Notes: generated by a model from the letters alone, not told the origin. 64,000 bases of DNA from Arcobacter porcinus (GCF_004299785.2 NZ_CP036246.2:1860001-1924000); one strand, 5' to 3'. Positions 16,707 to 26,085 are shown, counted from the first letter of the stretch. Numbers and translations: made by a program.

Positions 16707-17761
16707 TTAGGTTCCAATACAATTATTTCGCCATACTCTTTCATTTTATGTGAATTTAATTTGGCTTCTTCTCCAAAACCCCAATAGAAATCAGCTCTTA
16801 TTTCACCTTTTATTGCACCACCAACATCAGCAGCTACAACAAGTTTATTTATAGGCTCTTTTGTTATTGGATTTGTTGTTTTAATAAACACAGGCGTTCC
16901 AAGCTCAATATATCTTCTATCAACAGCAATATTTCTCTTTGGAGTCAATACTGTATTTAAAGCACCTGTTGCGATATTTGGAGATATTTTAAAGAATATA
17001 TAGCTCTCATTTGTATTTAAAATTTCATCAACTTTTTCTTGGTTTTCATTTAGATACTCTTTTATCTTTATTCCATCAATCTCTTCAAGAGTAAAAATAT
17101 TGTTCTCTACTAAGTATTTACCAATAGATCTATAAGCTCTTCCATTTTGCCCTGCCCAAGCAAGATTTATAAGAGTTTTATCTTCAAGTTCAACTCTTCC
17201 ACTTCCTTGAATCTGAAGAAAAAATAGATCTATCTTATTATCTACATAAAGTATTGCTTTTAAACTTTTACTTATTTGCGCATCTATCTCTTCTCTTTTA
17301 TAGTATGGAGTTAATCTATTGTTTTCTACTCTACCTATATTTCTATAATCTTTTAATTTACTATCATCAGAAATCACTAAATCTTCTGGCAAAGCATAAA
17401 CTGGATATTTATATTTTAAAGTTTTTTCAAAACTCCCTTTTAAAAGAGGTTCATAATATCCTGTTATTAGTCCTTGCTTACTTTTGTTTCTATCAACAAT
17501 TGTAAAAGCTTCGAAATTTTCTGTAAAGAACTTTTTGGCATCATTATAAGTTTCTGAAAGTTTACAAACATTTGTGAATTTTGGATTAATTTGTGATTTT
17601 TCACAATCTTTTTTAAATACTTCAAAAGCAAGATTTAAATCATCATCAAAAAAACCATCTATTTTTGAAAATGAAGTTTTCTCAAAACTTATATCTTTTT
17701 GTGAACATGAAATAAAAAAAAATGAGATTAATATTATAAGAAGATATTTAATGTGTTGCAT
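16700..17761 (-). CDS. mltA: Membrane-bound lytic murein transglycosylase A
   Basis: A lipoprotein of 353 residues. The N-terminal ILISFFFISCSQK is a signal sequence with a lipobox cysteine. The MltA barrel follows, with QGLITGYYEPLLKG and FFLQIQGSGRVEL, and a C-terminal 3D domain with VAADVGGAIKGEIRADFYWG, whose aspartates include the catalytic acid of the family. It cleaves peptidoglycan glycan strands with formation of 1,6-anhydro ends, at the outer membrane. It begins 10 bases after dnaK ends and may be the distal gene of the heat-shock operon. Confidence 0.9.
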   Translation of the reverse strand: MQHIKYLLIILISFFFISCSQKDISFEKTSFSKIDGFFDDDLNLAFEVFKKDCEKSQINPKFTNVCKLSETYNDAKKFFTENFEAFTIVDRNKSKQGLITGYYEPLLKGSFEKTLKYKYPVYALPEDLVISDDSKLKDYRNIGRVENNRLTPYYKREEIDAQISKSLKAILYVDNKIDLFFLQIQGSGRVELEDKTLINLAWAGQNGRAYRSIGKYLVENNIFTLEEIDGIKIKEYLNENQEKVDEILNTNESYIFFKISPNIATGALNTVLTPKRNIAVDRRYIELGTPVFIKTTNPITKEPINKLVVAADVGGAIKGEIRADFYWGFGEEAKLNSHKMKEYGEIIVLEPKK

Positions 17762-17771
17762 GAAGTAGAGA

Positions 17772-19655
17772 TTACTCTACTTCTGCATCGATAACATCGT
17801 CATCTTTTTTTGATTTTTGGTTTGCTTGTCCACCTTGAGCAGCTTCACCCTCTTTTTTATACATAGCTTCTGCTAATTTATGAGATTTTTCAGTTAAAAC
17901 TTTTAACTTCTCTTCAATTTGCTCTTTTGTAGCATTATCATCTTTTAAAATCTCTTCAAGTTCAGCAGCTGCATCAATAATAGCTTTTTTCTCTTCTTCA
18001 GAGATTGCATTTTCATTCTCTTCTAAAGTTTTTTTAGTAGAGTGAAGCATTGCATCTGCTTGATTTCTTATCTCAATTAGAGCTTTTTTCTTAGCATCAG
18101 CATCTTTGTTTGCTTCAGCTTCTGCAACCATTTTTGCAATTTCATCATCACTTAATCCAGAACTTCCAGAAATTGTAATTGTATTTTCTTTTCCTGTTCC
18201 TTTATCTTTAGCACTTACATTTAAAACACCATTTGCATCAATATCAAATGTTACTTCAATTTGAGGAACACCTCTTGGAGCTGCTGGAATATCTGAAAGT
18301 TCAAACATACCTAAAGATTTATTATCTTTTGCAAACTCTCTTTCTCCTTGAGAAACATGAATAGAAACTGCTGGTTGATTATCATCAGCTGTTGAGAAAA
18401 CTTGTGACTTTTTAACAGGAATTGTAGTTCCTTTTTCAATAAGTTTTGTCATAACTCCACCTAGAGTTTCAATTCCAAGAGATAGTGGTGTAACATCAAG
18501 TAAAAGAACATCTTTTACATCTCCTCTTAAAACTCCAGCTTGCACAGCTGCACCAGCTGCTACAACCTCATCTGGATTTACACCTTTATTTAAATCTTTT
18601 CCAAAGAAATCTCTTACAACTTGGTTTGCTTTTGGTAATCTTGTAGATCCACCAACCATGATAATTTCATTAATTTCACCTTTATCAAGACCTGAATCTT
18701 TTAAAGCAACTTTAATATGATTTAGTGTTTCATTGATTAATTTTTCAGTCATTGCTTCAAATTTTGCTCTTGTTAAAGATTTAACTAAGTGTACAGGACC
18801 TGCATTTCCCATAGAGATAAATGGTAAGTTAATCTCTGTACTTTCTGCACTACTTAGCTCTTTTTTAGCATTTTCAGCAGCATCTTTTAATCTTTGAAGA
18901 GCCATTTTGTCATTTTTTATATCAAATCCATTTTCACTTTTGAACTCTTCTGCTAACCAATCAATAATTGCATTATCAAAATCATCTCCACCTAAGAAAG
19001 CATTTCCATCTGTTGAAAGTACTTCAAATGTTCCATCACCAATCTCTAAAACTGTAACGTCAAATGTTCCTCCACCAAAGTCATAAACTAAAACTTTCTC
19101 TTCACCTTTTTTATCAAGTCCATATGCAAGTGAAGCTGCTGTTGGCTCATTTATAATTCTAAGTACATTTAATCCAGCAATAGTTCCAGCTTCTTGAGTA
19201 GCTTTTCTTTGTGCATCATTAAAATATGCAGGAACAGTAATAACAGCATCTGTAACTTTTGCTCCTAAATACTCTTCAGCATCAGCTTTTAATTTTCCTA
19301 AAATTTTTGCAGAAATCTCTTGCGGAGTATAAACTTTTCCACCAATTTCAACAGCTGCTGCTCCATTTCTATCAACAATTTTATATCCAACTTTTGATTG
19401 TGCTTCTTTAGCATTCTCTTCATTCATCATTAAACCCATAATTCTTTTAATAGAATATATTGTTTTCTCTGGATTTGTAATTGCTTGTCTTTTTGCTGGA
19501 TCTCCAACTAAAACATCACCTTTGTCTGTATATGCAACAATTGATGGAGTTGTATTTTTTCCCTCTTTATTTGGAATAATTTTTGCTTCACCATTTTCAT
19601 AAACAGCAACACAAGAGTTTGTTGTTCCTAAATCTATACCTATAACTTTACTCAT
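17772..19655 (-). CDS. dnaK: Molecular chaperone DnaK (Hsp70)
   Basis: A cytoplasmic ATP-dependent chaperone of 627 residues. Hsp70 signatures are [14 protein letters not shown] at the N-terminus, [17 protein letters not shown] around residue 190 and [20 protein letters not shown] around 335. They are followed by the substrate-binding domain with [14 protein letters not shown], the helical lid and an acidic tail. It works with GrpE, encoded immediately upstream, and with a DnaJ encoded elsewhere. A 64-base gap separates it from grpE, with a normal AAAAGGAAA leader. Control is expected through HrcA and the CIRCE operator before hrcA. Confidence 0.98.
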   Translation of the reverse strand: MSKVIGIDLGTTNSCVAVYENGEAKIIPNKEGKNTTPSIVAYTDKGDVLVGDPAKRQAITNPEKTIYSIKRIMGLMMNEENAKEAQSKVGYKIVDRNGAAAVEIGGKVYTPQEISAKILGKLKADAEEYLGAKVTDAVITVPAYFNDAQRKATQEAGTIAGLNVLRIINEPTAASLAYGLDKKGEEKVLVYDFGGGTFDVTVLEIGDGTFEVLSTDGNAFLGGDDFDNAIIDWLAEEFKSENGFDIKNDKMALQRLKDAAENAKKELSSAESTEINLPFISMGNAGPVHLVKSLTRAKFEAMTEKLINETLNHIKVALKDSGLDKGEINEIIMVGGSTRLPKANQVVRDFFGKDLNKGVNPDEVVAAGAAVQAGVLRGDVKDVLLLDVTPLSLGIETLGGVMTKLIEKGTTIPVKKSQVFSTADDNQPAVSIHVSQGEREFAKDNKSLGMFELSDIPAAPRGVPQIEVTFDIDANGVLNVSAKDKGTGKENTITISGSSGLSDDEIAKMVAEAEANKDADAKKKALIEIRNQADAMLHSTKKTLEENENAISEEEKKAIIDAAAELEEILKDDNATKEQIEEKLKVLTEKSHKLAEAMYKKEGEAAQGGQANQKSKKDDDVIDAEVE

Positions 19656-19719
19656 TTTTTTTCCTTTTATTAAGTTTTAAATCTATTATTAATAGTTTTA
19701 TGACATTACGGTCAATATT

Positions 19720-20289
19720 TTAGTTTGCTATACTAACCATTGCAGGTCTTAAAAGCCTATCTTTTAAAACATAACCTTTTTGTAACTCAGCTACAATTTC
19801 ACCTGTTTTGTGATTTTCGCTATCTACTTGCATAACAGCATTATGAAAGTTTGGATCAAATTCACCATCTGTTTCTACTTTACTTACTCCATGTTTTTCA
19901 AAAGTGCTTAAAAAACTTTTAATTGTAAGCTCTATTCCCTCTTTTATTTTTGGAAGTAACTCTTCTGCTTTAATATCAGCTTCTGAAGATTTAAGAGCCA
20001 TTTCAAGAGTATCTAATGGTGTTAAAATATCTTTTGCAAACTTTTCACTTGCATAATCTATTGCCATAAATTTCTCTTTTTCTAATCTTTTTTTGATATT
20101 CTCAAAATCAGCATGAACTCTTAAAAACTTCTCTTCACTTTGTTTTAGTTCTTCTTGAAGTTTTGCAATAATATCTTCAGAACTCTCCTCTTTTTTCTCT
20201 TCACACTCTTTATTTTCACAACAATTTTCAGATTTCTCAATCTCTTGTTCTACTTGTTCTTCTATTTTTTCTTCTATTTTCTCACTCAA
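19720..20289 (-). CDS. grpE: Nucleotide exchange factor GrpE
   Basis: A 189-residue co-chaperone that releases ADP from DnaK. The first 50 residues are strongly acidic (EKIEEKIEEQVEQEIEKSE), then a long coiled coil (LQEELKQSEEKFLRVHADFE) forms the dimer stalk. The C-terminal beta domain carries the family motif HNAVMQVDSENHKTGEIVAE and ends near VLKDRLLRPAMVSIA. It is the middle gene of hrcA-grpE-dnaK, 10 bases after hrcA. Confidence 0.95.
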   Translation of the reverse strand: MSEKIEEKIEEQVEQEIEKSENCCENKECEEKKEESSEDIIAKLQEELKQSEEKFLRVHADFENIKKRLEKEKFMAIDYASEKFAKDILTPLDTLEMALKSSEADIKAEELLPKIKEGIELTIKSFLSTFEKHGVSKVETDGEFDPNFHNAVMQVDSENHKTGEIVAELQKGYVLKDRLLRPAMVSIAN

Positions 20290-20299
20290 GTTTTACTCC

Positions 20300-21088
20300 T
20301 TAAAAATTTGTAATTTGTTCAAAAAAGTATTCATAATCTTTTGATAACTCACCAACAATAAACATCTTATAATCTTCATTATTGATTTTGCAGAATTTAC
20401 ATATTCCAATATAATTTTGAGGTAACAAACCATCAAAATATAGACCTTCTTTCAAATCTTCCATAATATTTCCCTTAAGAAATCTATTAATTATAAACTC
20501 ATCAAAATCATAATTTAAAGCTAAATTTAAAAACTCTTTATAGTTAAATATTTCAAAATCATTTTGCAAAGATTGTTTTATTGCATTATATAATTCATAT
20601 GCTCCAACATCTTTTGAAATTTTTAGAATTTTATCTAAAGAGATTTGTAAAAAATCACTCAAAAATTTGTATAAAGCTTGACTATACTTTATACTAACTG
20701 CAAAATTTGTAAACTCTAAAATGATATATCTACTCTCAACATTTATAATATTCTCTAAGATATCACTTCTTTCTTTTTGTAAAAAAATTGTTAATCCAAT
20801 ATTTTTTGCAAAATGTTCTAAAGCTTTGATATTTATACCTTTAAGCTTGAAATTTAATCTTCCTATCCAATACTGTTTTAAAGCTTCATTTGTAGGAGTT
20901 CTTCCACTACTTACATGTTCTTGAGCTAAAAAACCTTCATCTCCAAGCTTTTTAAAATATCCTCTTATTGTTGCAGTTGAATACTCTAGATCATACATAG
21001 ATTTCAGCTCTTTTGAACCTATTGGCTCAAGATGCTCAATATATGCTTTTATTATAGATTGTAGTAAAAACTCTTTTTTATCTATCAT
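20300..21088 (-). CDS. hrcA: Heat-inducible transcription repressor HrcA
   Basis: A 262-residue repressor, shorter than the roughly 340 residues of Bacillus HrcA, as is usual in Campylobacterota. An N-terminal winged helix (IEPIGSKELKSMYDLEYSTATIRGYFKKL) binds CIRCE, and the conserved EGFLAQEHVSSGRTPT follows. The C-terminal half is more divergent. It heads the hrcA-grpE-dnaK operon, and its own promoter overlaps the CIRCE at 21111-21137, giving autoregulation by the known HrcA mechanism. Confidence 0.93.
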   Translation of the reverse strand: MIDKKEFLLQSIIKAYIEHLEPIGSKELKSMYDLEYSTATIRGYFKKLGDEGFLAQEHVSSGRTPTNEALKQYWIGRLNFKLKGINIKALEHFAKNIGLTIFLQKERSDILENIINVESRYIILEFTNFAVSIKYSQALYKFLSDFLQISLDKILKISKDVGAYELYNAIKQSLQNDFEIFNYKEFLNLALNYDFDEFIINRFLKGNIMEDLKEGLYFDGLLPQNYIGICKFCKINNEDYKMFIVGELSKDYEYFFEQITNF

Positions 21089-21110
21089 AAACCTGCTCTT
21101 TATTTAAATT

Positions 21111-21137
21111 TTAGCACTCTATAACTTTAACTGCTAA
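21111..21137. promoter_or_regulatory. CIRCE operator upstream of hrcA
   Basis: TTAGCACTC (21111-21119), nine bases, then AACTGCTAA (21129-21137). The left half is exact CIRCE and the right half matches 7 of 9 bases of GAGTGCTAA. It overlaps the predicted transcription start of hrcA-grpE-dnaK, so HrcA bound here should repress the operon at normal temperature. Confidence 0.85.
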
Positions 21138-21140
21138 AGA

Positions 21141-21170
21141 ATTATAACAAAGTGAGTGAATGTTTGTCAA
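21141..21170 (-). promoter_or_regulatory. Sigma-70 promoter of hrcA-grpE-dnaK
   Basis: On the minus strand, a perfect -35 TTGACA (21170-21165) is followed after 18 bases by a perfect -10 TATAAT (21146-21141). Transcription would begin inside the CIRCE element just downstream. Such a consensus promoter is unusual in this AT-rich window and suggests high output when derepressed. Confidence 0.85.
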
Positions 21171-21189
21171 GTATTGTATTGTGAAAATT

Positions 21190-21837
21190 TTAATATTTTA
21201 AAGTTTTATCTTCTAAATGATATGTTTTTGAGACTAACTTATCTAAAAAAGCTTGTTTATGAGACACTATTATCATTGATTTTTCTGTATTATTTAAAAT
21301 TTCTAAAACTCTCTTTTCACTACTTTCATCTAAGTCATTTGTAGGTTCATCAAGAAGTAATATCTCAGGCTCTTTAACCAAAATAGCTGCTAATGCTACA
21401 ATTTTTTTCTCTCCTCCACTTAATTCATAGATTACTCTATTTTCTAAATGAAGAATATCTAGTTTTTTTAAGATATCTATACTTTTTTTATATGCTTTCT
21501 CTTTATTAATTCCAAGAGTTCTTAAAGAGAACATAACATCTTCAATTACACTAATAGTTAAAAAAAAGCTATTTATATTTTGTGGTAAATATGCTATTTT
21601 ATCTCTAAACTTTTCAAAATCATCACTACTATTTATTCTATTGTGAAAAAGTTCAATAGTTCCAGCTGATGGAGTTTGTAATCCTGCTATAATTTTTAAT
21701 AATGTAGTTTTACCTACACCATTTTTCCCAATAATTGCTATCTTTTCTTTATGCTTTAAATCAATTATTACATTTTCAAACAATACATAATCATCTTTTT
21801 TATATGAAATATTTTTTAAATTTATTGAACAACTCAT
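21190..21837 (-). CDS. nikO: Nickel/cobalt ECF transporter ATPase (NikO/CbiO-type)
   Basis: An ABC ATPase of 215 residues. Walker A is AIIGKNGVGKTTLLKII, the ABC signature is ELSGGEKKIVALAAIL and Walker B is EILLLDEPTNDLDE, followed by the switch histidine in MIIVSHKQAF. It powers the energy-coupling-factor importer formed with the upstream nikQ, nikM, nikL and nikK products. Its start overlaps the nikQ end by 4 bases. Nickel rather than cobalt is inferred from the adjacent [NiFe]-hydrogenase and hyp genes. Confidence 0.85.
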   Translation of the reverse strand: MSCSINLKNISYKKDDYVLFENVIIDLKHKEKIAIIGKNGVGKTTLLKIIAGLQTPSAGTIELFHNRINSSDDFEKFRDKIAYLPQNINSFFLTISVIEDVMFSLRTLGINKEKAYKKSIDILKKLDILHLENRVIYELSGGEKKIVALAAILVKEPEILLLDEPTNDLDESSEKRVLEILNNTEKSMIIVSHKQAFLDKLVSKTYHLEDKTLKY

Positions 21838-22478
21838 AAAACTACCTTCACTAAAAGTATAATAATCAATAGTACTACTAAAATAAAATCTAAAATTTTG
21901 AAACTATTTTCATAGTTTAAAAAAATCTCATCTTTAAAAGCTCTTATTTTAAAAGTATCTTTTAAACTTTCACTATTTTTAATAGTTTTTATAAAAAGGA
22001 TTCCAAAAATATTTCCATATGTTTTGTATGTAAATATATCTGTTCTTGCTTTAAAATTTCTAGCTTTTAAAGACTCTTTTATACTTTTTAATTCAAGATT
22101 TAAATCAAAAATAAACTTAACTGTAAAATATAAAATAGAGTTAATTTTTTTTGGAAATCTCAATATCATAAAAGCTTTTACAATATCAAACCCACTTGAA
22201 GAGTAAAAAAGTAAAAGATTAAACAGAAGTATAAAATTTACTTTGAAGAATAGTTCTAAAGCTTCATTTATATTACTTTCAAAATATAAAAAAAGAGCCA
22301 ATACAACTATAAAGATATTTAAAAATATTAATTTCTTTAAAATATTTATAATGTTTTTATAGTTTAAATATATAAGGAAAATTATTGGAAGGATAAAAAA
22401 AAGTTCAAATTTTGAGAAACTTAAAATCAAACTAAATCCAACTGCACTCAACAAAGAGATAGCTGGGTTTAATCTCAA
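21834..22478 (-). CDS. nikQ: ECF transporter transmembrane subunit (NikQ/CbiQ-type)
   Basis: A membrane protein of 214 residues with about five hydrophobic helices. The cytoplasmic coupling region ELKSIKESLKARNFKART resembles the arginine-containing coupling motifs of CbiQ/EcfT proteins that dock on the ATPase. It connects the ATPase with the substrate-binding NikM. Both ends overlap neighbouring genes by 4 bases, so it is inside the nikKMLQO operon. Confidence 0.75.
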   Translation of the reverse strand: MRLNPAISLLSAVGFSLILSFSKFELFFILPIIFLIYLNYKNIINILKKLIFLNIFIVVLALFLYFESNINEALELFFKVNFILLFNLLLFYSSSGFDIVKAFMILRFPKKINSILYFTVKFIFDLNLELKSIKESLKARNFKARTDIFTYKTYGNIFGILFIKTIKNSESLKDTFKIRAFKDEIFLNYENSFKILDFILVVLLIIILLVKVVL

Positions 22479-22954
22479 CTTTTAACTCTTTTTATAATTA
22501 AAAATATCAAAGATATTAAAATCAAACCAAAAATAATTTTGAATATTTCAAAATAGTTTAATTGTTCTTCTAAAACCTCTATTTTATTCTTTAGTAAACT
22601 ATTCTCTTCTATTAAATCTTTAAGCTTTTTATCTTCTATTTTTTCTTCAATTATATTTTCATTTTTTATTTTTAAAGATTCTATCTCTTTAGTCACAATA
22701 TGAGAACTTCCAGCATCAACTGTCACTTTAAAATACTCATTTGAACCTTTATAAATATATTCTCCATTATCATTTAATCTATCTTCAAGAACTAATCTAT
22801 CTTTTGTCTCTATTTTAAACTTACAGTTTTTACATGGCTTTGCATTTGCAAAATATGAGTTTATGTATAAACTATCATCTTTTATATCTAAATACATATT
22901 TATCTTATGAGCAAATAGAAATATAGGCAAAACTAAAATTAAAAAAATTCTCAT
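22475..22954 (-). CDS. nikL: Nickel ECF transporter accessory protein (NikL-like)
   Basis: A protein of 159 residues with an N-terminal signal sequence (RIFLILVLPIFLFA), a periplasmic domain with CKNCKF, a coiled-coil segment (LKDLIEENSLLKNKIEVLEE) and a C-terminal transmembrane helix. Topology and position between the M and Q genes match NikL/CbiN-type small subunits that help load metal on NikM. Overall sequence conservation is low, so the call rests mainly on context. Confidence 0.65.
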   Translation of the reverse strand: MRIFLILVLPIFLFAHKINMYLDIKDDSLYINSYFANAKPCKNCKFKIETKDRLVLEDRLNDNGEYIYKGSNEYFKVTVDAGSSHIVTKEIESLKIKNENIIEEKIEDKKLKDLIEENSLLKNKIEVLEEQLNYFEIFKIIFGLILISLIFLIIKRVKS

Positions 22955-23553
22955 ATATTTAATCCTTTAAATAGATTTGGCATCGCCTTTTTTACATATA
23001 AAAATAAGAAAAGTGTGATTAAAGCTTCTAATATCATAGTTGGTATATTTACTATAATTATAGAATATGCAGCATTTTTATACTCTTCTTTTGAAAAAAT
23101 CAGAAGTATAAACATAATAATTGTAGGAATAAGTACTCCAATAAAACCAATTAAAAAAAATTTAACTTTTTCATTTAGTTTTTTAAGAATCTCTATTTTA
23201 AATAACAAAAATACCAAATATGCAGGAACAGCTATAATCAAAATATTTGCTCCTATAGAACTTAATCCACCATATCCCAAAAGTAAAGCTTGAAGAATAA
23301 GTGCAATTGATATAGAAAATATTGCAATACTTCCTAAAAATATTCCAATAAAACCTACAAGCATTAGATGAATTTGAGTAAAACCAAAAGGAATATGAAT
23401 AAATGAAGCTATAAAAAATAAAGCACTAAACGAAGATGCCAATGCTATTTTATCATTTGATAAATTTTTAAAAGAGTAAACTAAAAAACCAAAAGCTACA
23501 GCTGTACTAACTGCTGTAACTTCAAGGCTTAAAACACCATCACTAATATGCAT
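22951..23553 (-). CDS. nikM: ECF transporter substrate-specific subunit NikM/CbiM
   Basis: A membrane protein of 200 residues with about six to seven helices. It begins MHISDGVLS; in NikM/CbiM the amino group, His2 and further histidines form the metal site, so this start is well fixed. SFIHIPFGFTQIHLMLVGFIG has the other conserved histidines. It binds Ni(II) (or Co(II)) in the membrane and works with NikK and NikL on the outside. The stop overlaps the nikL start by 4 bases. Confidence 0.87.
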   Translation of the reverse strand: MHISDGVLSLEVTAVSTAVAFGFLVYSFKNLSNDKIALASSFSALFFIASFIHIPFGFTQIHLMLVGFIGIFLGSIAIFSISIALILQALLLGYGGLSSIGANILIIAVPAYLVFLLFKIEILKKLNEKVKFFLIGFIGVLIPTIIMFILLIFSKEEYKNAAYSIIIVNIPTMILEALITLFLFLYVKKAMPNLFKGLNI

Positions 23554-23554
23554 A

Positions 23555-24280
23555 TTAGTGTGCTTTTATCCAAATTAATGCACCATTTTCAATAGGATAT
23601 TTTTTTCCATTTAGCTCTTTTTCATTTTCTACCATTAAACCAGCAAATCCCCACCAACCTTTTTGGTTCATAACAAAAGAGAAAACTCCATTTTTATCTG
23701 TTTTTACAGTTTGAGTAGTATGCATTTCTGTTGGAGCCTTAATACCAGCTTCATTGTATAGTTCAACCTCAACACTAATATTAGCTTGTGGTTTTCCATC
23801 TTTTAGAAAAACTCCTTGAAAAAGATTTCCAGAGTATAAAGCAAATGGTTTTGTAAGAGGGACAATCTCATATTTTAAACCAATTGGCTCATCCCATCCT
23901 TCTTGTACACCAAATGAACTAACTATAACTTTTGGAACATGGCTGATAAATAGATCTTCTGCTTCCTCAAAATATGGCTCTGGTTGTACAAAAAACTTAT
24001 AAACACCTGGTGTTTTAATCTCATAACTTGTAGTCCAAGCTTTGTGATCAAACTTTTTTGTCTCCGTTAAAGGCAATGAGTTTTTAGTACTATTTACAAA
24101 AATTCCTTTTGGTTTTTCCATATTCATACCACTTTGATCAAAAGGGTGAATAAACATAGCATCTAATTCTATTTTTGCATCTTTTTTATCTTCAACATTG
24201 TCCGTACTTGGAAGAAGAGTTAAGAAGTGAGCATTTGCGAAAAGCGATGCTAAAGCTAATAAACTTATAATTTTTTTCAT
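23555..24280 (-). CDS. nikK: Periplasmic nickel-binding component NikK (DUF4198-type)
   Basis: An exported protein of 241 residues. After the signal peptide (SLLALASLFANA) the mature protein begins HFLTLLPSTD; an N-terminal histidine after cleavage is typical of the DUF4198/NikK family and is a likely metal ligand. MFIHPFDQSGMNMEKP and MNQKGWWGFAGLMVE are further conserved stretches. It is the first gene of nikKMLQO and has its own promoter region after hypA, with TATAAT at 24313-24308 and the shared 18-base element at 24351-24368. Confidence 0.82.
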   Translation of the reverse strand: MKKIISLLALASLFANAHFLTLLPSTDNVEDKKDAKIELDAMFIHPFDQSGMNMEKPKGIFVNSTKNSLPLTETKKFDHKAWTTSYEIKTPGVYKFFVQPEPYFEEAEDLFISHVPKVIVSSFGVQEGWDEPIGLKYEIVPLTKPFALYSGNLFQGVFLKDGKPQANISVEVELYNEAGIKAPTEMHTTQTVKTDKNGVFSFVMNQKGWWGFAGLMVENEKELNGKKYPIENGALIWIKAH

Positions 24281-24307
24281 AAAATTGTCCTTTGTAGTTT
24301 TTTGTAG

Positions 24308-24313
24308 ATTATA
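24308..24313 (-). promoter_or_regulatory. Candidate -10 element of the nikKMLQO promoter
   Basis: On the minus strand TATAAT sits 28-33 bases before the nikK ATG. No good -35 is seen at the right distance (ATATTT), which fits a promoter that needs an activator. The repeated element at 24351-24368 would be centred near -59. Confidence 0.45.
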
Positions 24314-24350
24314 ATTGGCTTTACTTTATAAAATATAAATTTTGTAGTTT

Positions 24351-24368
24351 CTTATATATTTTTAGAAC
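24351..24368 (-). repeat. 18-base element shared with the hypB upstream region, copy 1
   Basis: CTTATATATTTTTAGAAC (plus strand) is identical to 29623-29640. This copy lies 71-88 bases upstream of nikK, just after the hypA stop codon. In this copy it is part of an imperfect inverted repeat (GTTTCTTA...TAGAACC). It is a candidate binding site for a nickel- or hydrogenase-related regulator; no NikR consensus is evident. Confidence 0.55.
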
Positions 24369-24372
24369 CAAT

Positions 24373-24714
24373 TCACTCTAATTCTAAACTCATCAAATAC
24401 ATATCTTCACCATCTATTACTTTTATATCTGTACTTTTGCATTTTGGACATGAAAACTCATGTTTTTCCAATATTGATTCACTATTGCATTTATTACAAG
24501 AAATCTCAACTTTTTGAATATTTATTATAAATTCTGCTTTATCACATATTGTTTTTTCTTTAAAAGTATCAAAAGCTGTTTGAAGTAAATTAGGTTCAAC
24601 TCCACTTAAAACTCCAATTTTTACAACTACTTTTGTAACTTCTTTTGCACTATTTTGTCTTGCATGTTCTTCACAACTTTCCAATAGTGACTGAACTATA
24701 CTATATTCATGCAT
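24373..24714 (-). CDS. hypA: Hydrogenase nickel insertion protein HypA
   Basis: A metallochaperone of 113 residues that, with HypB, delivers Ni to the hydrogenase large subunit. It starts MHEYSIVQSLL, with the nickel ligand His2, which fixes the start. The zinc site is two CxxC pairs, CNKC and CPKC, near residues 73-93. It is the last gene of the hypBCD-KAP-MazG-hypE-hypA unit. In Helicobacter HypA also serves urease; no urease gene is in this window. Confidence 0.95.
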   Translation of the reverse strand: MHEYSIVQSLLESCEEHARQNSAKEVTKVVVKIGVLSGVEPNLLQTAFDTFKEKTICDKAEFIINIQKVEISCNKCNSESILEKHEFSCPKCKSTDIKVIDGEDMYLMSLELE

Positions 24715-24731
24715 ATTTTATTTTCTCTCTT

Positions 24732-25730
24732 TTAGCATATTCTTGGAAGAAGCTCACCACTTGGTATATCTAAAAATCTTTTAGTTCCCCATGGACTATT
24801 TAAAATAACTTTTTCTGGATATTCTTGTGTCACTTTCCCAATAATTGAAGCATTTTTTTTATCATTAAATCTATTTAGTATCTCAATAGTTTTTTCTGCA
24901 TCACTTCTTGAGATAGCTAATACAAATGTTCCTTCGTTTGCTAAATTTGTTGCTTCAAATCCAAGTATTTCACAAACTCCTTTTACTTCATCACTTACAG
25001 GAATACTATCTTCTTCTATTTCTATACAAATATTTGATTGCTTTGCCCATTCATTTAAAACTGCACTAACTCCACCTCTTGTAGCATCTCTTAAAGCAGT
25101 TATCTTTATTTTACTATCTATTAAAGCTTTTACTTGTGGAAATAAAGAGGCACAATCACTTTGTAAATTTGAATTTAATTCTATTCCTTCTCTTGCAGTA
25201 AAAATAGTAGCTCCATGAGCTCCAATATCTCTACTTACTATTATTAAATCATCTTCACTTATATTATTTGAACTAATTCCTTGATAAAGCACTTCTCCAA
25301 TACCTGTTGTATTTATAAAAATCTTATCAACTGCTCCTTTTGGTACTACTTTTGTATCTCCACTTACAACTATTGCTTCATTAAGTTCAAGCTCTTTTTT
25401 CATAGAATTTACTATATTTTGTAGTTGTTCTACTTCAAATCCCTCTTCAATAATTACTGAACATGTAAGGTATTTTGGCTTTGCTCCCATCATTGCTAAA
25501 TCGTTACAAGTTCCACAAATAGCAAGTTTTCCTATATCTGCACCTTTAAAAAACAGTGGACTTACCGTAAATGAATCTGTACTAAAAGCAAGTTTTCCAT
25601 TTTCAATAATAGCTGCATCTTCACTTTTTTCTAAAATATCATTTTTAAAAGCTTTATAAAAAACCTCTTTAATTAGTTCATTATTTTCTAATCCACCATT
25701 TCCATGAGCTAAACTTACTATTTGTGTCAT
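24732..25730 (-). CDS. hypE: Hydrogenase maturation protein HypE (carbamoyl dehydratase)
   Basis: A 332-residue protein of the PurM/AIR-synthase-like ATPase superfamily. It takes the carbamoyl group from HypF onto its C-terminal cysteine and dehydrates it to thiocyanate, the source of the CN ligands of the NiFe site. The C-terminus PSGELLPRIC, with the final cysteine, is diagnostic. AAIIENGKLAFSTDSFTVSP and ALRDATRGGVSAVLNEWAKQ are conserved nucleotide-binding blocks. It overlaps the MazG-like gene by 4 bases. Confidence 0.96.
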   Translation of the reverse strand: MTQIVSLAHGNGGLENNELIKEVFYKAFKNDILEKSEDAAIIENGKLAFSTDSFTVSPLFFKGADIGKLAICGTCNDLAMMGAKPKYLTCSVIIEEGFEVEQLQNIVNSMKKELELNEAIVVSGDTKVVPKGAVDKIFINTTGIGEVLYQGISSNNISEDDLIIVSRDIGAHGATIFTAREGIELNSNLQSDCASLFPQVKALIDSKIKITALRDATRGGVSAVLNEWAKQSNICIEIEEDSIPVSDEVKGVCEILGFEATNLANEGTFVLAISRSDAEKTIEILNRFNDKKNASIIGKVTQEYPEKVILNSPWGTKRFLDIPSGELLPRIC

Positions 25731-26083
25731 CTATTTTCTCTACTTTTACTATATTTTTTACTTCCTACTTGAGAAGTTTCACTTGGATATTTTAATTCAT
25801 TTTTTATCATTTTATTTAAAATTGCTTCTTCTAAGTCAATATCCAATTTCATACAAATTCGTATAAGATATATTGCAATATCTGCTACTTCCTCTTTTGT
25901 ATGTTCTTTCACATCTTCTGGTAAATTTATACTCTCTTCAAAATTTAACCACTGAAAAATCTCATTTAGCTCTCCAACTTCTCCATTTAATGCCATAACT
26001 AGATTTTTTGGATTATGAAACTCTTCCCAATTTCTATCATCACTAAACTTTTGAATTCTTTGTTTTATTTTTTCTATATTCAT
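25727..26083 (-). CDS. MazG-like nucleotide pyrophosphohydrolase
   Basis: A small all-alpha NTP pyrophosphatase of 118 residues. The metal site is formed by NGEVGELNEIFQWL (ExxE) and KEEVADIAIYLIRIC (EExxD), and RNWEEFHNPKNLVMALNGE is typical of the short MazG/dCTPase group. Such enzymes hydrolyse (d)NTPs to monophosphates and pyrophosphate, for cleaning the pool or as part of stress and phage responses. Here it is inserted between hypD and hypE with 4-base overlap to hypE and 2 bases from the KAP-like gene. It has no known role in hydrogenase maturation. Confidence 0.85.
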   Translation of the reverse strand: MNIEKIKQRIQKFSDDRNWEEFHNPKNLVMALNGEVGELNEIFQWLNFEESINLPEDVKEHTKEEVADIAIYLIRICMKLDIDLEEAILNKMIKNELKYPSETSQVGSKKYSKSRENR

Positions 26084-26085
26084 AT

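Noticed and set aside
24281-24372. NikR operator before nikK
   Set aside because: I looked for a TATTATT-N11-AATAATA-type or other NikR palindrome and found none convincing; only the shared 18-base element is reported.
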